NCBI GenBank assembly: GCA_903844215.1
Contig: CAIMSP010000151.1
Coordinates: forward strand, 1-50,336
Length of the DNA stretch: 50,336 nucleotides
From: an uncultured beta proteobacterium
Lineage (GTDB): Bacteria; Pseudomonadota; Gammaproteobacteria; Burkholderiales; Burkholderiaceae_C
Direction: 5' to 3'
In this document: piece after piece, positions 43,675 to 50,336 of the stretch
How positions within the stretch are numbered: position 1 is the stretch's first letter
Layout: each line of letters starts with the position of its first letter
Made by a program: the position numbers and the translations under genes
The notes under the pieces: model-generated
What the model was told of the DNA's origin: nothing
What the model saw: only the letters and a program-made list of their open reading frames with translations
Database searches by the model: none

Positions 43675-45252
43675 TCAGAAGAGCCCCGCGCGCAGCACCA
43701 CCTGCATGGCGATCAGGCCGACCAGGAAGCCGATTCCGCAGTACATCAGTCCTTGCAGCAGCCGGTTGGTGCGGCGCTGTTCGATCAGCAGCTCGCGCAG
43801 GTGCTGCTTGTCGTCGGCACGCGGGCGCGCGGCGCCGGCTTTGAGGAAGTCGTACAGCAGGCGCGGCAACTCGGGCAACAGCTTGGCGTAGCGCGGGGCT
43901 TCGGCGCGCAGTTGCTCCAGCAGTTTTTGCGGTCCCACCTGCTCGATCATCCATTTTTCGAGGAAGGGTTTGGACGTGCTCCACAGGTCCAGGTCCGGGT
44001 CCAGATCACGCCCCAGGCCTTCGATGTTGAGCAGGGTTTTTTGCAGCAACACCAGCTGCGGCTGAATTTCCACATGAAAGCGGCGCGAGGTCTGAAACAG
44101 CCGCATCAGGATCATGCCCAACGAAATTTCCTTCAGCGGCCGGTCGAAATACGGCTCGCACACGGAGCGAATCGCCGACTCCAGTTCATCCACACGGGTG
44201 CTCGGCGGCACCCAGCCGGACTCGATGTGCAGTTCCGCCACACGCTTGTAATCGCGCCGGAAGAATGCCGCGAAATTCTGCGCCAGGTATTCCTTGTCGC
44301 TCTCCGTGAGCGTGCCGATGATGCCGAAATCGAGCGAGATATAGCGCCCCAGCGTGCCCGGTGCCACGCTCACCTGGATGTTGCCGGGGTGCATGTCGGC
44401 GTGGAAGAAGCCGTCGTTGAACACCTGCGTGAAGAAGATCGTGACGCCGTCGCGCGCCAGCTGTTTCATGTCCACGCCGGCGGCCACCAGGCGCTCGCGC
44501 TGGTTGATGGGCACGCCGACCATGCGTTCCATCACGATCACTTCGGTGGCACAGTAGTCCCAGTACATCTGCGGGATCAACACCAGATTGAGCCCCTCCA
44601 TGTTGCGCCGCAACTGCGCCGCATTCGCGGCCTCGCGCACCAGGTCGAGCTCGTCGTGCAGGTACTTGTCGAACTCGGCCACCACCTCCAGCGGCTTGAG
44701 CCGCTTGCCCTCGCTCGACAGGTTCTCCACCCAACCCGCCATCATGCGCATCAGGCTCAGGTCCTTCTCGATCGCGGGCCGCATGTTCGGGCGCAGCACC
44801 TTGACGGCGACGTCCTGATGGTGACCGTTGCGGTCCTTGAGCACCGCAAAGTGCACCTGAGCGATGGAGGCGCTGGCCTCGGGAATCTGCTCAAAGCTGA
44901 CAAAGATTTCAGCCACGGATTTGCGAAAGGCACGCTCGATCGTCGCCACCGCCACGCTCGAATCAAAGGGTGGAACACGGTCTTGCAGGCGCGCCAATTC
45001 GTCGGCAATGTCCAGCGGCAGCAGGTCGCGGCGCGTGGACAGGACCTGGCCAAACTTCACGAAGATCGGGCCCAGACGCTCCAGCGCTTCGCGCAGCCGC
45101 TGACCGCGCGGCGCGCGCAGATCGCGCCCGATGGACAGGATGCGTGCGATGACACGCAGCCAGGGCTTATTGAAACTCGTCAGTACCAGCTCATCGAGAC
45201 CGTAGCGAAAAACGATCCAGACGATGAAGATGCTGCGGTAAACGCGGCTCAC
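43675..45252 (-). CDS. ubiB: Ubiquinone biosynthesis kinase-like protein UbiB
   Basis: A 525-residue member of the ABC1/ADCK/UbiB atypical kinase family, needed for ubiquinone synthesis in the membrane. The KxGQ motif is at 66-69 ([16 protein letters not shown]); other marks are the Ala-rich loop [20 protein letters not shown], the ExD pair [25 protein letters not shown] and SLDFGIIG. Two hydrophobic segments close the protein ([22 protein letters not shown]). The start is a GTG at 45252 that overlaps the ubiJ stop as GTGA, so the two genes are translationally coupled. The upstream extension of the open frame lies antisense to nothing but inside ubiJ in another frame. Confidence 0.95.
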   Translation of the reverse strand: MSRVYRSIFIVWIVFRYGLDELVLTSFNKPWLRVIARILSIGRDLRAPRGQRLREALERLGPIFVKFGQVLSTRRDLLPLDIADELARLQDRVPPFDSSVAVATIERAFRKSVAEIFVSFEQIPEASASIAQVHFAVLKDRNGHHQDVAVKVLRPNMRPAIEKDLSLMRMMAGWVENLSSEGKRLKPLEVVAEFDKYLHDELDLVREAANAAQLRRNMEGLNLVLIPQMYWDYCATEVIVMERMVGVPINQRERLVAAGVDMKQLARDGVTIFFTQVFNDGFFHADMHPGNIQVSVAPGTLGRYISLDFGIIGTLTESDKEYLAQNFAAFFRRDYKRVAELHIESGWVPPSTRVDELESAIRSVCEPYFDRPLKEISLGMILMRLFQTSRRFHVEIQPQLVLLQKTLLNIEGLGRDLDPDLDLWSTSKPFLEKWMIEQVGPQKLLEQLRAEAPRYAKLLPELPRLLYDFLKAGAARPRADDKQHLRELLIEQRRTNRLLQGLMYCGIGFLVGLIAMQVVLRAGLF

Positions 45253-45803
45253 TGCGCGCCCTTGCCGGTGTCGCCCGCGCGGGAGCCGACAAACTGGCGC
45301 AAGGAGCTCGCCATGCGGCGCACGGCGTCGCCCATGGTGTGCGCGGGGATGTCGCCCACGATGCGCGAAAGATCCTCTTCCAGGTCCCAGCGCACATGCT
45401 CCACCAGCCAGTTCACTTCGGCTGCGAGTTGCACGTCGCCCTCGATCGAGACCGCCGGTTTCTCGCCGCGCAACGCGGCCTGGGCCAGGGCAAAGGGCGA
45501 GGATTCGGTGATGGTCAGCGTCAGGTCGGCACGGGCATCCGCGCTGGCGCGGTCCAGCAGGCCCGCAGGCGTGGCCTGCAGTTTGATGGCAAAGCTGCGC
45601 CACTGCGCCAACACCACCCTGCCCTTTTGCCGCAGCAAGCGCGCCTGGGCTTGCGGCTCTTGCATCAGCACGTGATTGAGCAGTAGCACCAAGCGTTGCT
45701 GCAGCTCGTCCACCAGCCAGGCGGGCGGCTGCAAGGCGCTGCCGAATTGGTTGATCAAGGGGTCGAAAAATGAAAATGGGGACTGTGTTGCCATAGTCCC
45801 CAT
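45249..45803 (-). CDS. ubiJ: UbiJ, SCP2-domain ubiquinone biosynthesis accessory factor
   Basis: A 184-residue protein with an SCP2 lipid-binding domain (about 40-130: [16 protein letters not shown]-like strands, [56 protein letters not shown]). UbiJ and UbiK scaffold the ubiquinone-synthesis complex and hold the isoprenoid intermediates. The C-terminal [18 protein letters not shown] is soluble. Starts at 45803 and 45794 are both ATG; I gave the outer one. It sits between the Tim44-like gene and ubiB, in the order found in related genomes. Confidence 0.9.
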   Translation of the reverse strand: MGTMATQSPFSFFDPLINQFGSALQPPAWLVDELQQRLVLLLNHVLMQEPQAQARLLRQKGRVVLAQWRSFAIKLQATPAGLLDRASADARADLTLTITESSPFALAQAALRGEKPAVSIEGDVQLAAEVNWLVEHVRWDLEEDLSRIVGDIPAHTMGDAVRRMASSLRQFVGSRAGDTGKGAQ

Positions 45804-45854
45804 TATTCCCGCTTTATCCCGGATTTTCCGGGACCGTGGCCTGTGTCGGCCGTT

Positions 45855-46820
45855 CTATTGCAATGCCTGCACCCCGGCCACCAGCCAGCCCGCACTGCCA
45901 TCCTTGGCTTTGGTCATGTTCCAGACCTCGCGGAATGGGCTCGGTCCCGAAGAGGCGTCTTCCCGAATCAGGCCCGAGAACTCCACGCTGGCAAGGTAAT
46001 CGCCGGCACGTTCTTCGATGCCGAGCAAGTCGGCCTGCAGCATCACCACCTCGGTCTTGCTCACCTGGGCGCCGGGTTGTGCATCGCGCTCGGCCAGTTG
46101 GCCCTTGATTTCTTCGAGCATCGAGTCGGTCATCATGACGCGCAGCGACTGCGTGTCCGAGCGATCCCATGCCGCCTGCAGCGTCACGAACTGGGCCTTG
46201 GCCGCCTCGACAAAGCCGGCGGTATCGAAACCCTGAGGGATGCCCCAGGTCTTTTCCCCGACCAGGGCCGAACCAATCATGGACGGCTGGGCCGCGCTGC
46301 CAGCGTCAAAGGCGGCGCTGTTGCGTTCCCAGGGGCGTGCCGACGCGTCGTTGCCAACGTTGGCCGGGCTGTAGCTCGAAGGGGTGCGCGCGGAAGCGCT
46401 CGGGTCAGCGGCCTGGTAGGCCAGTGCGCCCGTGTTGGCCGTGGCGGCCGCCCTGCGGCTGCGCATGAACCAGCCCACGAGCATCATGATGGCAAAGGCC
46501 AGCAGGCCGAACATCAGCATCTGGCCAAAGGCCTCGCCAAAACCGAGTGAATGCGCCAGCCAGGCCAAGCCCAAGCCCGCAGCCAAGCCGCCCAGCATGG
46601 CACCCCATGGCCTTTTGGCCGGGGCCGCGACCGGCGCCGGTGCGGCCGGTGCGGGCGCAGCCTTTTGCGGCACTGCGGCCGGGGCCGGGTTGGCCTGGCG
46701 CTGCGTCACCTGGCTCGATTGCTGCCCCACCGACTTGCCGCCACCCATGCGGCGTGCGGCCTCGGCGTTCATTCCCGTGCACATCAGCGCGAGCGCCAAA
46801 ACCAAAGTCAAAATCTTCAT
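45855..46820 (-). CDS. Tim44-like domain protein, membrane anchored
   Basis: A 321-residue protein with an N-terminal signal or anchor (MKILTLVLALALMCTGMNAEA), a Pro/Ala-rich linker (about 45-70), two hydrophobic segments (WGAMLGGLAAGLGLAWLA; LMFGLLAFAIMMLVGWFM) and a C-terminal Tim44/MRPL45-like domain (about 180-321: FDTAGFVEAAKAQFVTLQAAWD; LRVMMTDSMLEEIKGQLAER; FREVWNMTKAKDGSAGWLVAG). Such proteins are common beside ubiE/ubiJ/ubiB in betaproteobacteria, but a ubiquinone role is not established. I chose the ATG at 46820, which puts the signal first, over the ATG at 46850. Confidence 0.87.
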   Translation of the reverse strand: MKILTLVLALALMCTGMNAEAARRMGGGKSVGQQSSQVTQRQANPAPAAVPQKAAPAPAAPAPVAAPAKRPWGAMLGGLAAGLGLAWLAHSLGFGEAFGQMLMFGLLAFAIMMLVGWFMRSRRAAATANTGALAYQAADPSASARTPSSYSPANVGNDASARPWERNSAAFDAGSAAQPSMIGSALVGEKTWGIPQGFDTAGFVEAAKAQFVTLQAAWDRSDTQSLRVMMTDSMLEEIKGQLAERDAQPGAQVSKTEVVMLQADLLGIEERAGDYLASVEFSGLIREDASSGPSPFREVWNMTKAKDGSAGWLVAGVQALQ

Positions 46821-46850
46821 ACCTGCTCCAAAAAAATCACCCAAACCCAT

Positions 46851-47582
46851 TCAACACTTGATGCCCACATGCAGCGCCACCATGCCGCCGCTCAGGTTAT
46901 GGCAGTCAACATGGCCGAAGCCGGCTTGCTTCATCATCTCCTTCAACTCCTGCTGCCCCGGATGCATGCGGATGGACTCGGCCAGATAACGGTAGCTGGC
47001 GTCGTCGCCCGCCACCAGCTTGCCCATCGTTGGCAGCACTTTGAAGGAATACCAGTCGTAGATCTTCTCCAGCGGCTTGGCCACCTTGGAGAACTCCAGC
47101 ACCAGCAGCTTGCCGCCCGGCTTGAGCACGCGGTTCATCTCGGCCAGCGCCGCGTCCTTGTGCGTCATGTTGCGCAAGCCAAAGGCCACACTCACCAGAT
47201 CGAAGTGCTGGTCGGGGAACGGCAGCTTCTCGGCGTCGCACACCAGCGTCGGCAGCGCCGCGCCGGCGTCAAGCAAGCGGTCGCGCCCGGTGCGCAACAT
47301 CGCCTCGTTGATGTCGGTGTGCACCACGCGACCGCTGCTGCCGACCTTCTTCGAGAAGGCCAGCGCCAGGTCGCCCGTGCCGCCGGCGATATCCAACACC
47401 TGCTGGCCTTCGCGCACATCGGCCACCATCACGGTGTAGGCCTTCCAGGCGCGGTGCAGGCCCATGGACATCAGGTCGTTCATCAAATCGTACTTGGACG
47501 CGACCGAATCGAACACGCCGCGCACGCGCTGCGCCTTGTCGCGCTCGTCCACCGATTGAAAGCCAAAATGTGTTGTTGTCAT
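46851..47582 (-). CDS. ubiE: UbiE, ubiquinone/menaquinone C-methyltransferase
   Basis: A 243-residue class I SAM-dependent methyltransferase that methylates the ring carbon of demethylmenaquinol and the ubiquinone precursor. Marks include [42 protein letters not shown], the SAM loop [15 protein letters not shown], the [17 protein letters not shown] and [16 protein letters not shown] motifs, and [20 protein letters not shown]. Length agrees with E. coli UbiE (251). The start at 47582 (MTTTHFGFQ) was preferred. It heads ubiE, Tim44-like, ubiJ and ubiB on the minus strand with short gaps, probably one operon. Confidence 0.97.
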   Translation of the reverse strand: MTTTHFGFQSVDERDKAQRVRGVFDSVASKYDLMNDLMSMGLHRAWKAYTVMVADVREGQQVLDIAGGTGDLALAFSKKVGSSGRVVHTDINEAMLRTGRDRLLDAGAALPTLVCDAEKLPFPDQHFDLVSVAFGLRNMTHKDAALAEMNRVLKPGGKLLVLEFSKVAKPLEKIYDWYSFKVLPTMGKLVAGDDASYRYLAESIRMHPGQQELKEMMKQAGFGHVDCHNLSGGMVALHVGIKC

Positions 47583-47721
47583 GGTCTGGATGCTAGGGCC
47601 AAACCGCCTCGCGTCAGGGCGCAAGCCCGCAATAACCGGACGATCTGTGGCAATTTTGATGAATCCCCGCAGCTTCAGCCCGCCAGCGGGCGCGGGCTTG
47701 GCCGCGCCGGCCCGCTGTGGC

Positions 47722-48294
47722 TCAGGCCCGCGGCAGCGTCACGCCGCGCTGGCCCTGGTACTTGCCGCCGCGGTCCTTGTAGCTGGTCTCGCACACGTCG
47801 TCGGGATCGCTCTCAAAGAACAGCACCTGGGCGCAACCCTCACCGGCATAGATCTTCGCCGGCAGCGGCGTGGTGTTGGAAAACTCCAGCGTCACATAGC
47901 CTTCCCACTCGGGCTCGAACGGCGTGACGTTGACGATGATGCCGCAGCGCGCGTAGGTGCTCTTGCCCAGGCAGATGGTGAGCACATTGCGCGGGATGCG
48001 GAAGTACTCCATGGTGCGCGCCAGCGCAAAGCTGTTGGGCGGGATGATGCAGACATCGTCGTTGAAGTCAACAAAGCTCTTCTCGTCGAAATTTTTCGGG
48101 TCCACCACCGTGCTGTGGATGTTGGTGAAGACCTTGAATTCGGGTGCGCAGCGGATGTCGTAGCCGTAGCTGCTGGTGCCGTAGCTGACGATTTTTTGGC
48201 CGTCGCGCTCGCGCACCTGACCGGGTTCGAAGGGTTCGATCATGCCGGTGGTCTCGGCCATGTGGCGAATCCATTTGTCGCTTTTGATGCTCAT
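47722..48294 (-). CDS. dcd: dCTP deaminase
   Basis: A 190-residue trimeric deaminase that turns dCTP into dUTP, feeding dTMP synthesis. Family marks are [70 protein letters not shown] with the catalytic glutamate in [12 protein letters not shown], and [14 protein letters not shown]. The C-terminal [16 protein letters not shown] is the lid over the nucleotide. Length matches Burkholderia Dcd. It is 131 bases downstream of the BMP-type gene and upstream of ubiE. Confidence 0.97.
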   Translation of the reverse strand: MSIKSDKWIRHMAETTGMIEPFEPGQVRERDGQKIVSYGTSSYGYDIRCAPEFKVFTNIHSTVVDPKNFDEKSFVDFNDDVCIIPPNSFALARTMEYFRIPRNVLTICLGKSTYARCGIIVNVTPFEPEWEGYVTLEFSNTTPLPAKIYAGEGCAQVLFFESDPDDVCETSYKDRGGKYQGQRGVTLPRA

Positions 48295-48425
48295 GTGGGC
48301 TTTCCGTGGTTCAGCCTCGATTGTAGGCAGGGCGACTGCGGCCCCTCAAAGCGGCGTCAAAGTCACACAGCCAACTTTCATGACTCGGGGCGCTGGCCCG
48401 GCGCAACAGGAAAGTTTGCGTCGCG

Positions 48426-49535
48426 CTATTTGCTGATCTTGCCCCGCACGCCTGCGACCAGGTAGTTCATGTTGAGGATTTGCTCGTCGCTGAGCGACTG
48501 ACCTGCGGCGATCACGACCTGGCCTTGGTTGTCGAGCACGGCAGCGCGCGCGGCAAAGGGTTTCAGTTGTCCCGAGGCAATCTCCTTCTGGCGCGCCAGC
48601 ACTTCGTCGCGCACCACCTGGGGCACCTTGGGGCCGAAGCCTTCGACGCGGATCATGCCGTCCTTCACGCCGCCCCAGACGTTGCCGCTTTTCCAGGATC
48701 CGTCGAGCACGGCCTTGGCGCGCTGCGTGTAGTAAGCGCCCCACTGGTGCGTCACCGCCAGGATCTGCGCGTCGGGCGCGACGCTGCGCATGTCGGAGTG
48801 GTAGGCCACGGCCAGCTTGCCGCGCTCTTGCGCCGCGGCCATCACCGCCGTCGATGCCGTGTGAAAGGCCAGCACGTCGGCGCCCTGGTTCATCAGGGTC
48901 ATGGCCGCATCGCGCTCGCGCGTCGGATCAAACCAGGTGTTGAGCCAGACCAGGTGCACTTGCGCCTTGGGATCGACCGAGCGCATTCCGAGTGTGAACG
49001 CGTTGATGCCTTGCAGCACTTCGGGAATCGGAAAGCCCGCCACGTAACCTGCGATGTGGGTCTTGCTCATGCGCGCCGCAGCCACGCCCGACAGATAACG
49101 CCCCTCGTAGTAGCGCGCATTCGCCGTCGCCACATTGGGCGCGCTCTTGTAGCCGGTGATGGACTCGAACTTGAGGTTCGGGAACTCCTGGGCCACCTTG
49201 AGCGTGGCCTCCATGTAGCCAAAGCTGGGCGTGAAGATCAGGCCGTAGCCCTGCTGCGCCAGATCGCGAATCACACGCTCGCCGTCCGGGCCTTCGGCCA
49301 CATTCTCGACATAGCGTGTCTGGACTTTGGATCCGAGCGCGGCCTCGAGCGCCTTGCGCCCCGCGTCGTGCTGATGCACCCAGCCCGCGTCGGTGAGCGG
49401 CGCGACGTAAACGAAGCCGACCTTGAGCGGCGGCGCCACGGAAGCGAGCGGTTTGGCATCCTGCGCCAGCGCAGGCGAGAGAAAACAGGCGGCAACGAGC
49501 GCACAGGCGCCCGCAGACACGAGGTTTTTATACAT
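48426..49535 (-). CDS. BMP-family ABC transporter substrate-binding protein
   Basis: A 369-residue periplasmic binding protein of the basic-membrane-protein family, which in other bacteria binds purine nucleosides or related ligands for ABC importers. It has a signal peptide (MYKNLVSAGACALVAACFLSPALAQ), then VGFVYVAPLTDAGWVHQHD, ITPSFGY-like LIFTPSFGYMEATLKVAQEF, YYEGRYLSGVAAARMSKT and VWGGVKDGMIRVEGF. No permease or ATPase gene of this system is in the window. It is preceded upstream by a terminator that separates it from the HPP/CBS gene, so it should have its own promoter. Confidence 0.9.
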   Translation of the reverse strand: MYKNLVSAGACALVAACFLSPALAQDAKPLASVAPPLKVGFVYVAPLTDAGWVHQHDAGRKALEAALGSKVQTRYVENVAEGPDGERVIRDLAQQGYGLIFTPSFGYMEATLKVAQEFPNLKFESITGYKSAPNVATANARYYEGRYLSGVAAARMSKTHIAGYVAGFPIPEVLQGINAFTLGMRSVDPKAQVHLVWLNTWFDPTRERDAAMTLMNQGADVLAFHTASTAVMAAAQERGKLAVAYHSDMRSVAPDAQILAVTHQWGAYYTQRAKAVLDGSWKSGNVWGGVKDGMIRVEGFGPKVPQVVRDEVLARQKEIASGQLKPFAARAAVLDNQGQVVIAAGQSLSDEQILNMNYLVAGVRGKISK

Positions 49536-49569
49536 GGTAGTCCTCTACATGGCCCCGAAACAGCACAAG

Positions 49570-49593
49570 AAAAAGCCCGCCGGGGCGACGGGC
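49570..49593 (-). terminator. Terminator after the HPP/CBS gene
   Basis: On the minus strand GCCCGTC...GGCGGGC forms a 7-bp stem (one G-U pair) with a GCCCC loop, followed by TTTTT. It lies about 70 bases past the stop of the HPP/CBS gene and before the start of the BMP gene. Confidence 0.85.
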
Positions 49594-49661
49594 ATCGAGG
49601 CCGATTTTAACTGCGAGCGACGCGGCCGGTACTCCGACGCCGCTATGGCCGCAGCTGCAGC

Positions 49662-50336
49662 TCAGGGTTTGACCGCGCGGTGCAGGGCGCGCACCAGGTC
49701 CGACTTCGTCACGATGCCGACGAGCCGGTTGGCCTCGTCGATGATGGGGATGTGGGTGTGGCCGTCCTGCGAGAACAACTCCACCAACTCCAGCGCATGG
49801 CGCTGCACGCCGGCCACGCGCACCCTGCGCGTCATGATCTGGCCCACCACCTCGGGTCGATCCGAACTGCTCAGCCCATCGCCCTGGATGAGTTCGCGCA
49901 CGCGCTCGCCCAGGCCGCTGTGCTGGTCTAGTCCGGCGCGGCGGAAGAAGTCCGTGGCGGTCACGATGCCGACAATCGCCTGTTGGTGATCGGTCACGGG
50001 CAGCGCCTTGATGCGGTGCTCGCGCATCAGGGCCCAGGCCGCGCTCAACGAGCTGCCGAACTGCACCGCCACGGGGTTGGGCGACATGATGTCGGCGCAG
50101 CGCAATTCACCCAGATTGCGCTGATAGGAGGCGGCCTCTGCCAGGTGCAGCAGCTGGTCTAGATCGTCGCGGCTGACGTCGAGCACCTGGTTGTAGTGCG
50201 CCAGCGCGGCGTCCATATCGGCCGGGCTGAAACGCGCCGGTGTGGCCGGCTCGGGCGGGCTCGGACTGCGCTGGGCATGCGGATAGGCGCGCCCCGTGAG
50301 GTTGTTGTAGAGCACGCCAGCGCTCACCAGCAGCAG
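49662..50336 (-). CDS. HPP family protein with C-terminal CBS pair, cut by window end
   Basis: The gene runs off the right edge; the visible 224 codons are its C-terminal part. The first residues (LLLVSAGVLYNNLTGRAYPH) are the end of the last membrane helix of an HPP domain, a four-helix integral membrane unit. Two CBS domains follow: CADIMSPNPVAVQFGSSLSA to GIVTATDFFRRA (about 85-155 of the visible part) and GQIMTRRVRVAGVQRH to GIVTKSDLVRAL at the end. CBS pairs bind adenylates and gate transporters; HPP proteins are implicated in nitrite transport in chloroplasts and cyanobacteria. The true start is outside the window. An ATG inside the frame (ADMDAALAH) would give a CBS-only protein but ignores the membrane helix. 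Confidence 0.85.
   Translation of the reverse strand: MLLVSAGVLYNNLTGRAYPHAQRSPSPPEPATPARFSPADMDAALAHYNQVLDVSRDDLDQLLHLAEAASYQRNLGELRCADIMSPNPVAVQFGSSLSAAWALMREHRIKALPVTDHQQAIVGIVTATDFFRRAGLDQHSGLGERVRELIQGDGLSSSDRPEVVGQIMTRRVRVAGVQRHALELVELFSQDGHTHIPIIDEANRLVGIVTKSDLVRALHRAVKP

Noticed and set aside
43165-43984. Short frames in the gap before ubiB
   Set aside because: No family features, no ribosome-binding site, and partly antisense to the end of ubiB.
45253-45603. N-terminal extension of UbiB
   Set aside because: It overlaps ubiJ in another frame; the GTG at 45252 gives the family length and the GTGA overlap.
47677-47698. GC hairpin as a terminator for dcd
   Set aside because: AGCCCGC and GCGGGCT can pair, but no U-run follows and the gene order suggests continued transcription into ubiE; too weak to call.

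Overview
The window is a GC-rich, gene-dense chromosomal segment of a betaproteobacterium, most likely a Burkholderiales member of the Comamonadaceae type (Rhodoferax/Polaromonas/Acidovorax-like). This rests on gene order (ubiE, Tim44-like, ubiJ, ubiB; dapF, DUF484, xerC), a DUF6172 gene, a fused mutase IcmF, the prfB frameshift site and the style of the dispersed repeats. The assignment is inferred from reading the translations; no database was searched. Most of the window is ordinary core genome. There is no phage, intact insertion sequence, CRISPR array or defence island.

Layout. 1-5,000: tail of yajQ, an HD-GYP protein, a retropepsin-like protease, plsY, ybaK and a secreted family 2 glycoside hydrolase with glucuronidase features. 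5,000-11,000: a Tas-like aldo/keto reductase, an acyl-CoA ligase followed by an ECHDC3-like crotonase without its catalytic glutamates, a large inverted repeat, a second acyl-CoA ligase and a small exported protein. 11,100-17,400: an alpha/beta hydrolase, the wreck of a hybrid sensor kinase, prfB with programmed +1 frameshift, a HAD phosphatase, pepN and tRNA-Thr(CGT). 17,400-19,300: a loose, gene-poor stretch with a truncated HigA antitoxin, yccF and small ORFs. 19,300-26,900: an exported six-hairpin glycosidase, a GT2 glycosyltransferase, phosphofructokinase, malic enzyme maeB and a GNAT acetyltransferase.

26,900-33,000: a minus-strand operon (SRPBCC protein, FabH-like ketosynthase, DsbG-like lipoprotein), a 55-residue basic protein, then icmF, which carries an in-frame palindromic repeat and has a perfect 26-bp palindrome in front of it. 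33,000-38,500: a DEAD-box helicase, DUF6172, a DEDDy exonuclease, a rhodanese, xerC, DUF484 and dapF. 38,600-43,200: a glycine-zipper protein, the RNase P RNA on the minus strand, an FAD oxidoreductase and an AT-rich beta-helix lipoprotein that looks acquired. 43,700-50,336: ubiB, ubiJ, a Tim44-like protein, ubiE, dcd, a BMP-type binding protein and the C-terminal part of an HPP/CBS protein cut by the window end.

Functionally the segment joins acyl-CoA and branched-acid metabolism (two ligases, crotonase homologue, IcmF, FabH-like enzyme), central carbon (Pfk, MaeB), ubiquinone synthesis (UbiE/J/B) and housekeeping. The most unusual observations are the protein-coding palindromic repeat inside IcmF, the palindromic operator before icmF, the collapsed PAS-Hpt kinase remnant, the AT-rich chimeric lipoprotein, the catalytically unlikely crotonase in an operon with a ligase, and the mixed ATP/PPi signature of the phosphofructokinase. 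I did not find a clearly new multi-gene system.
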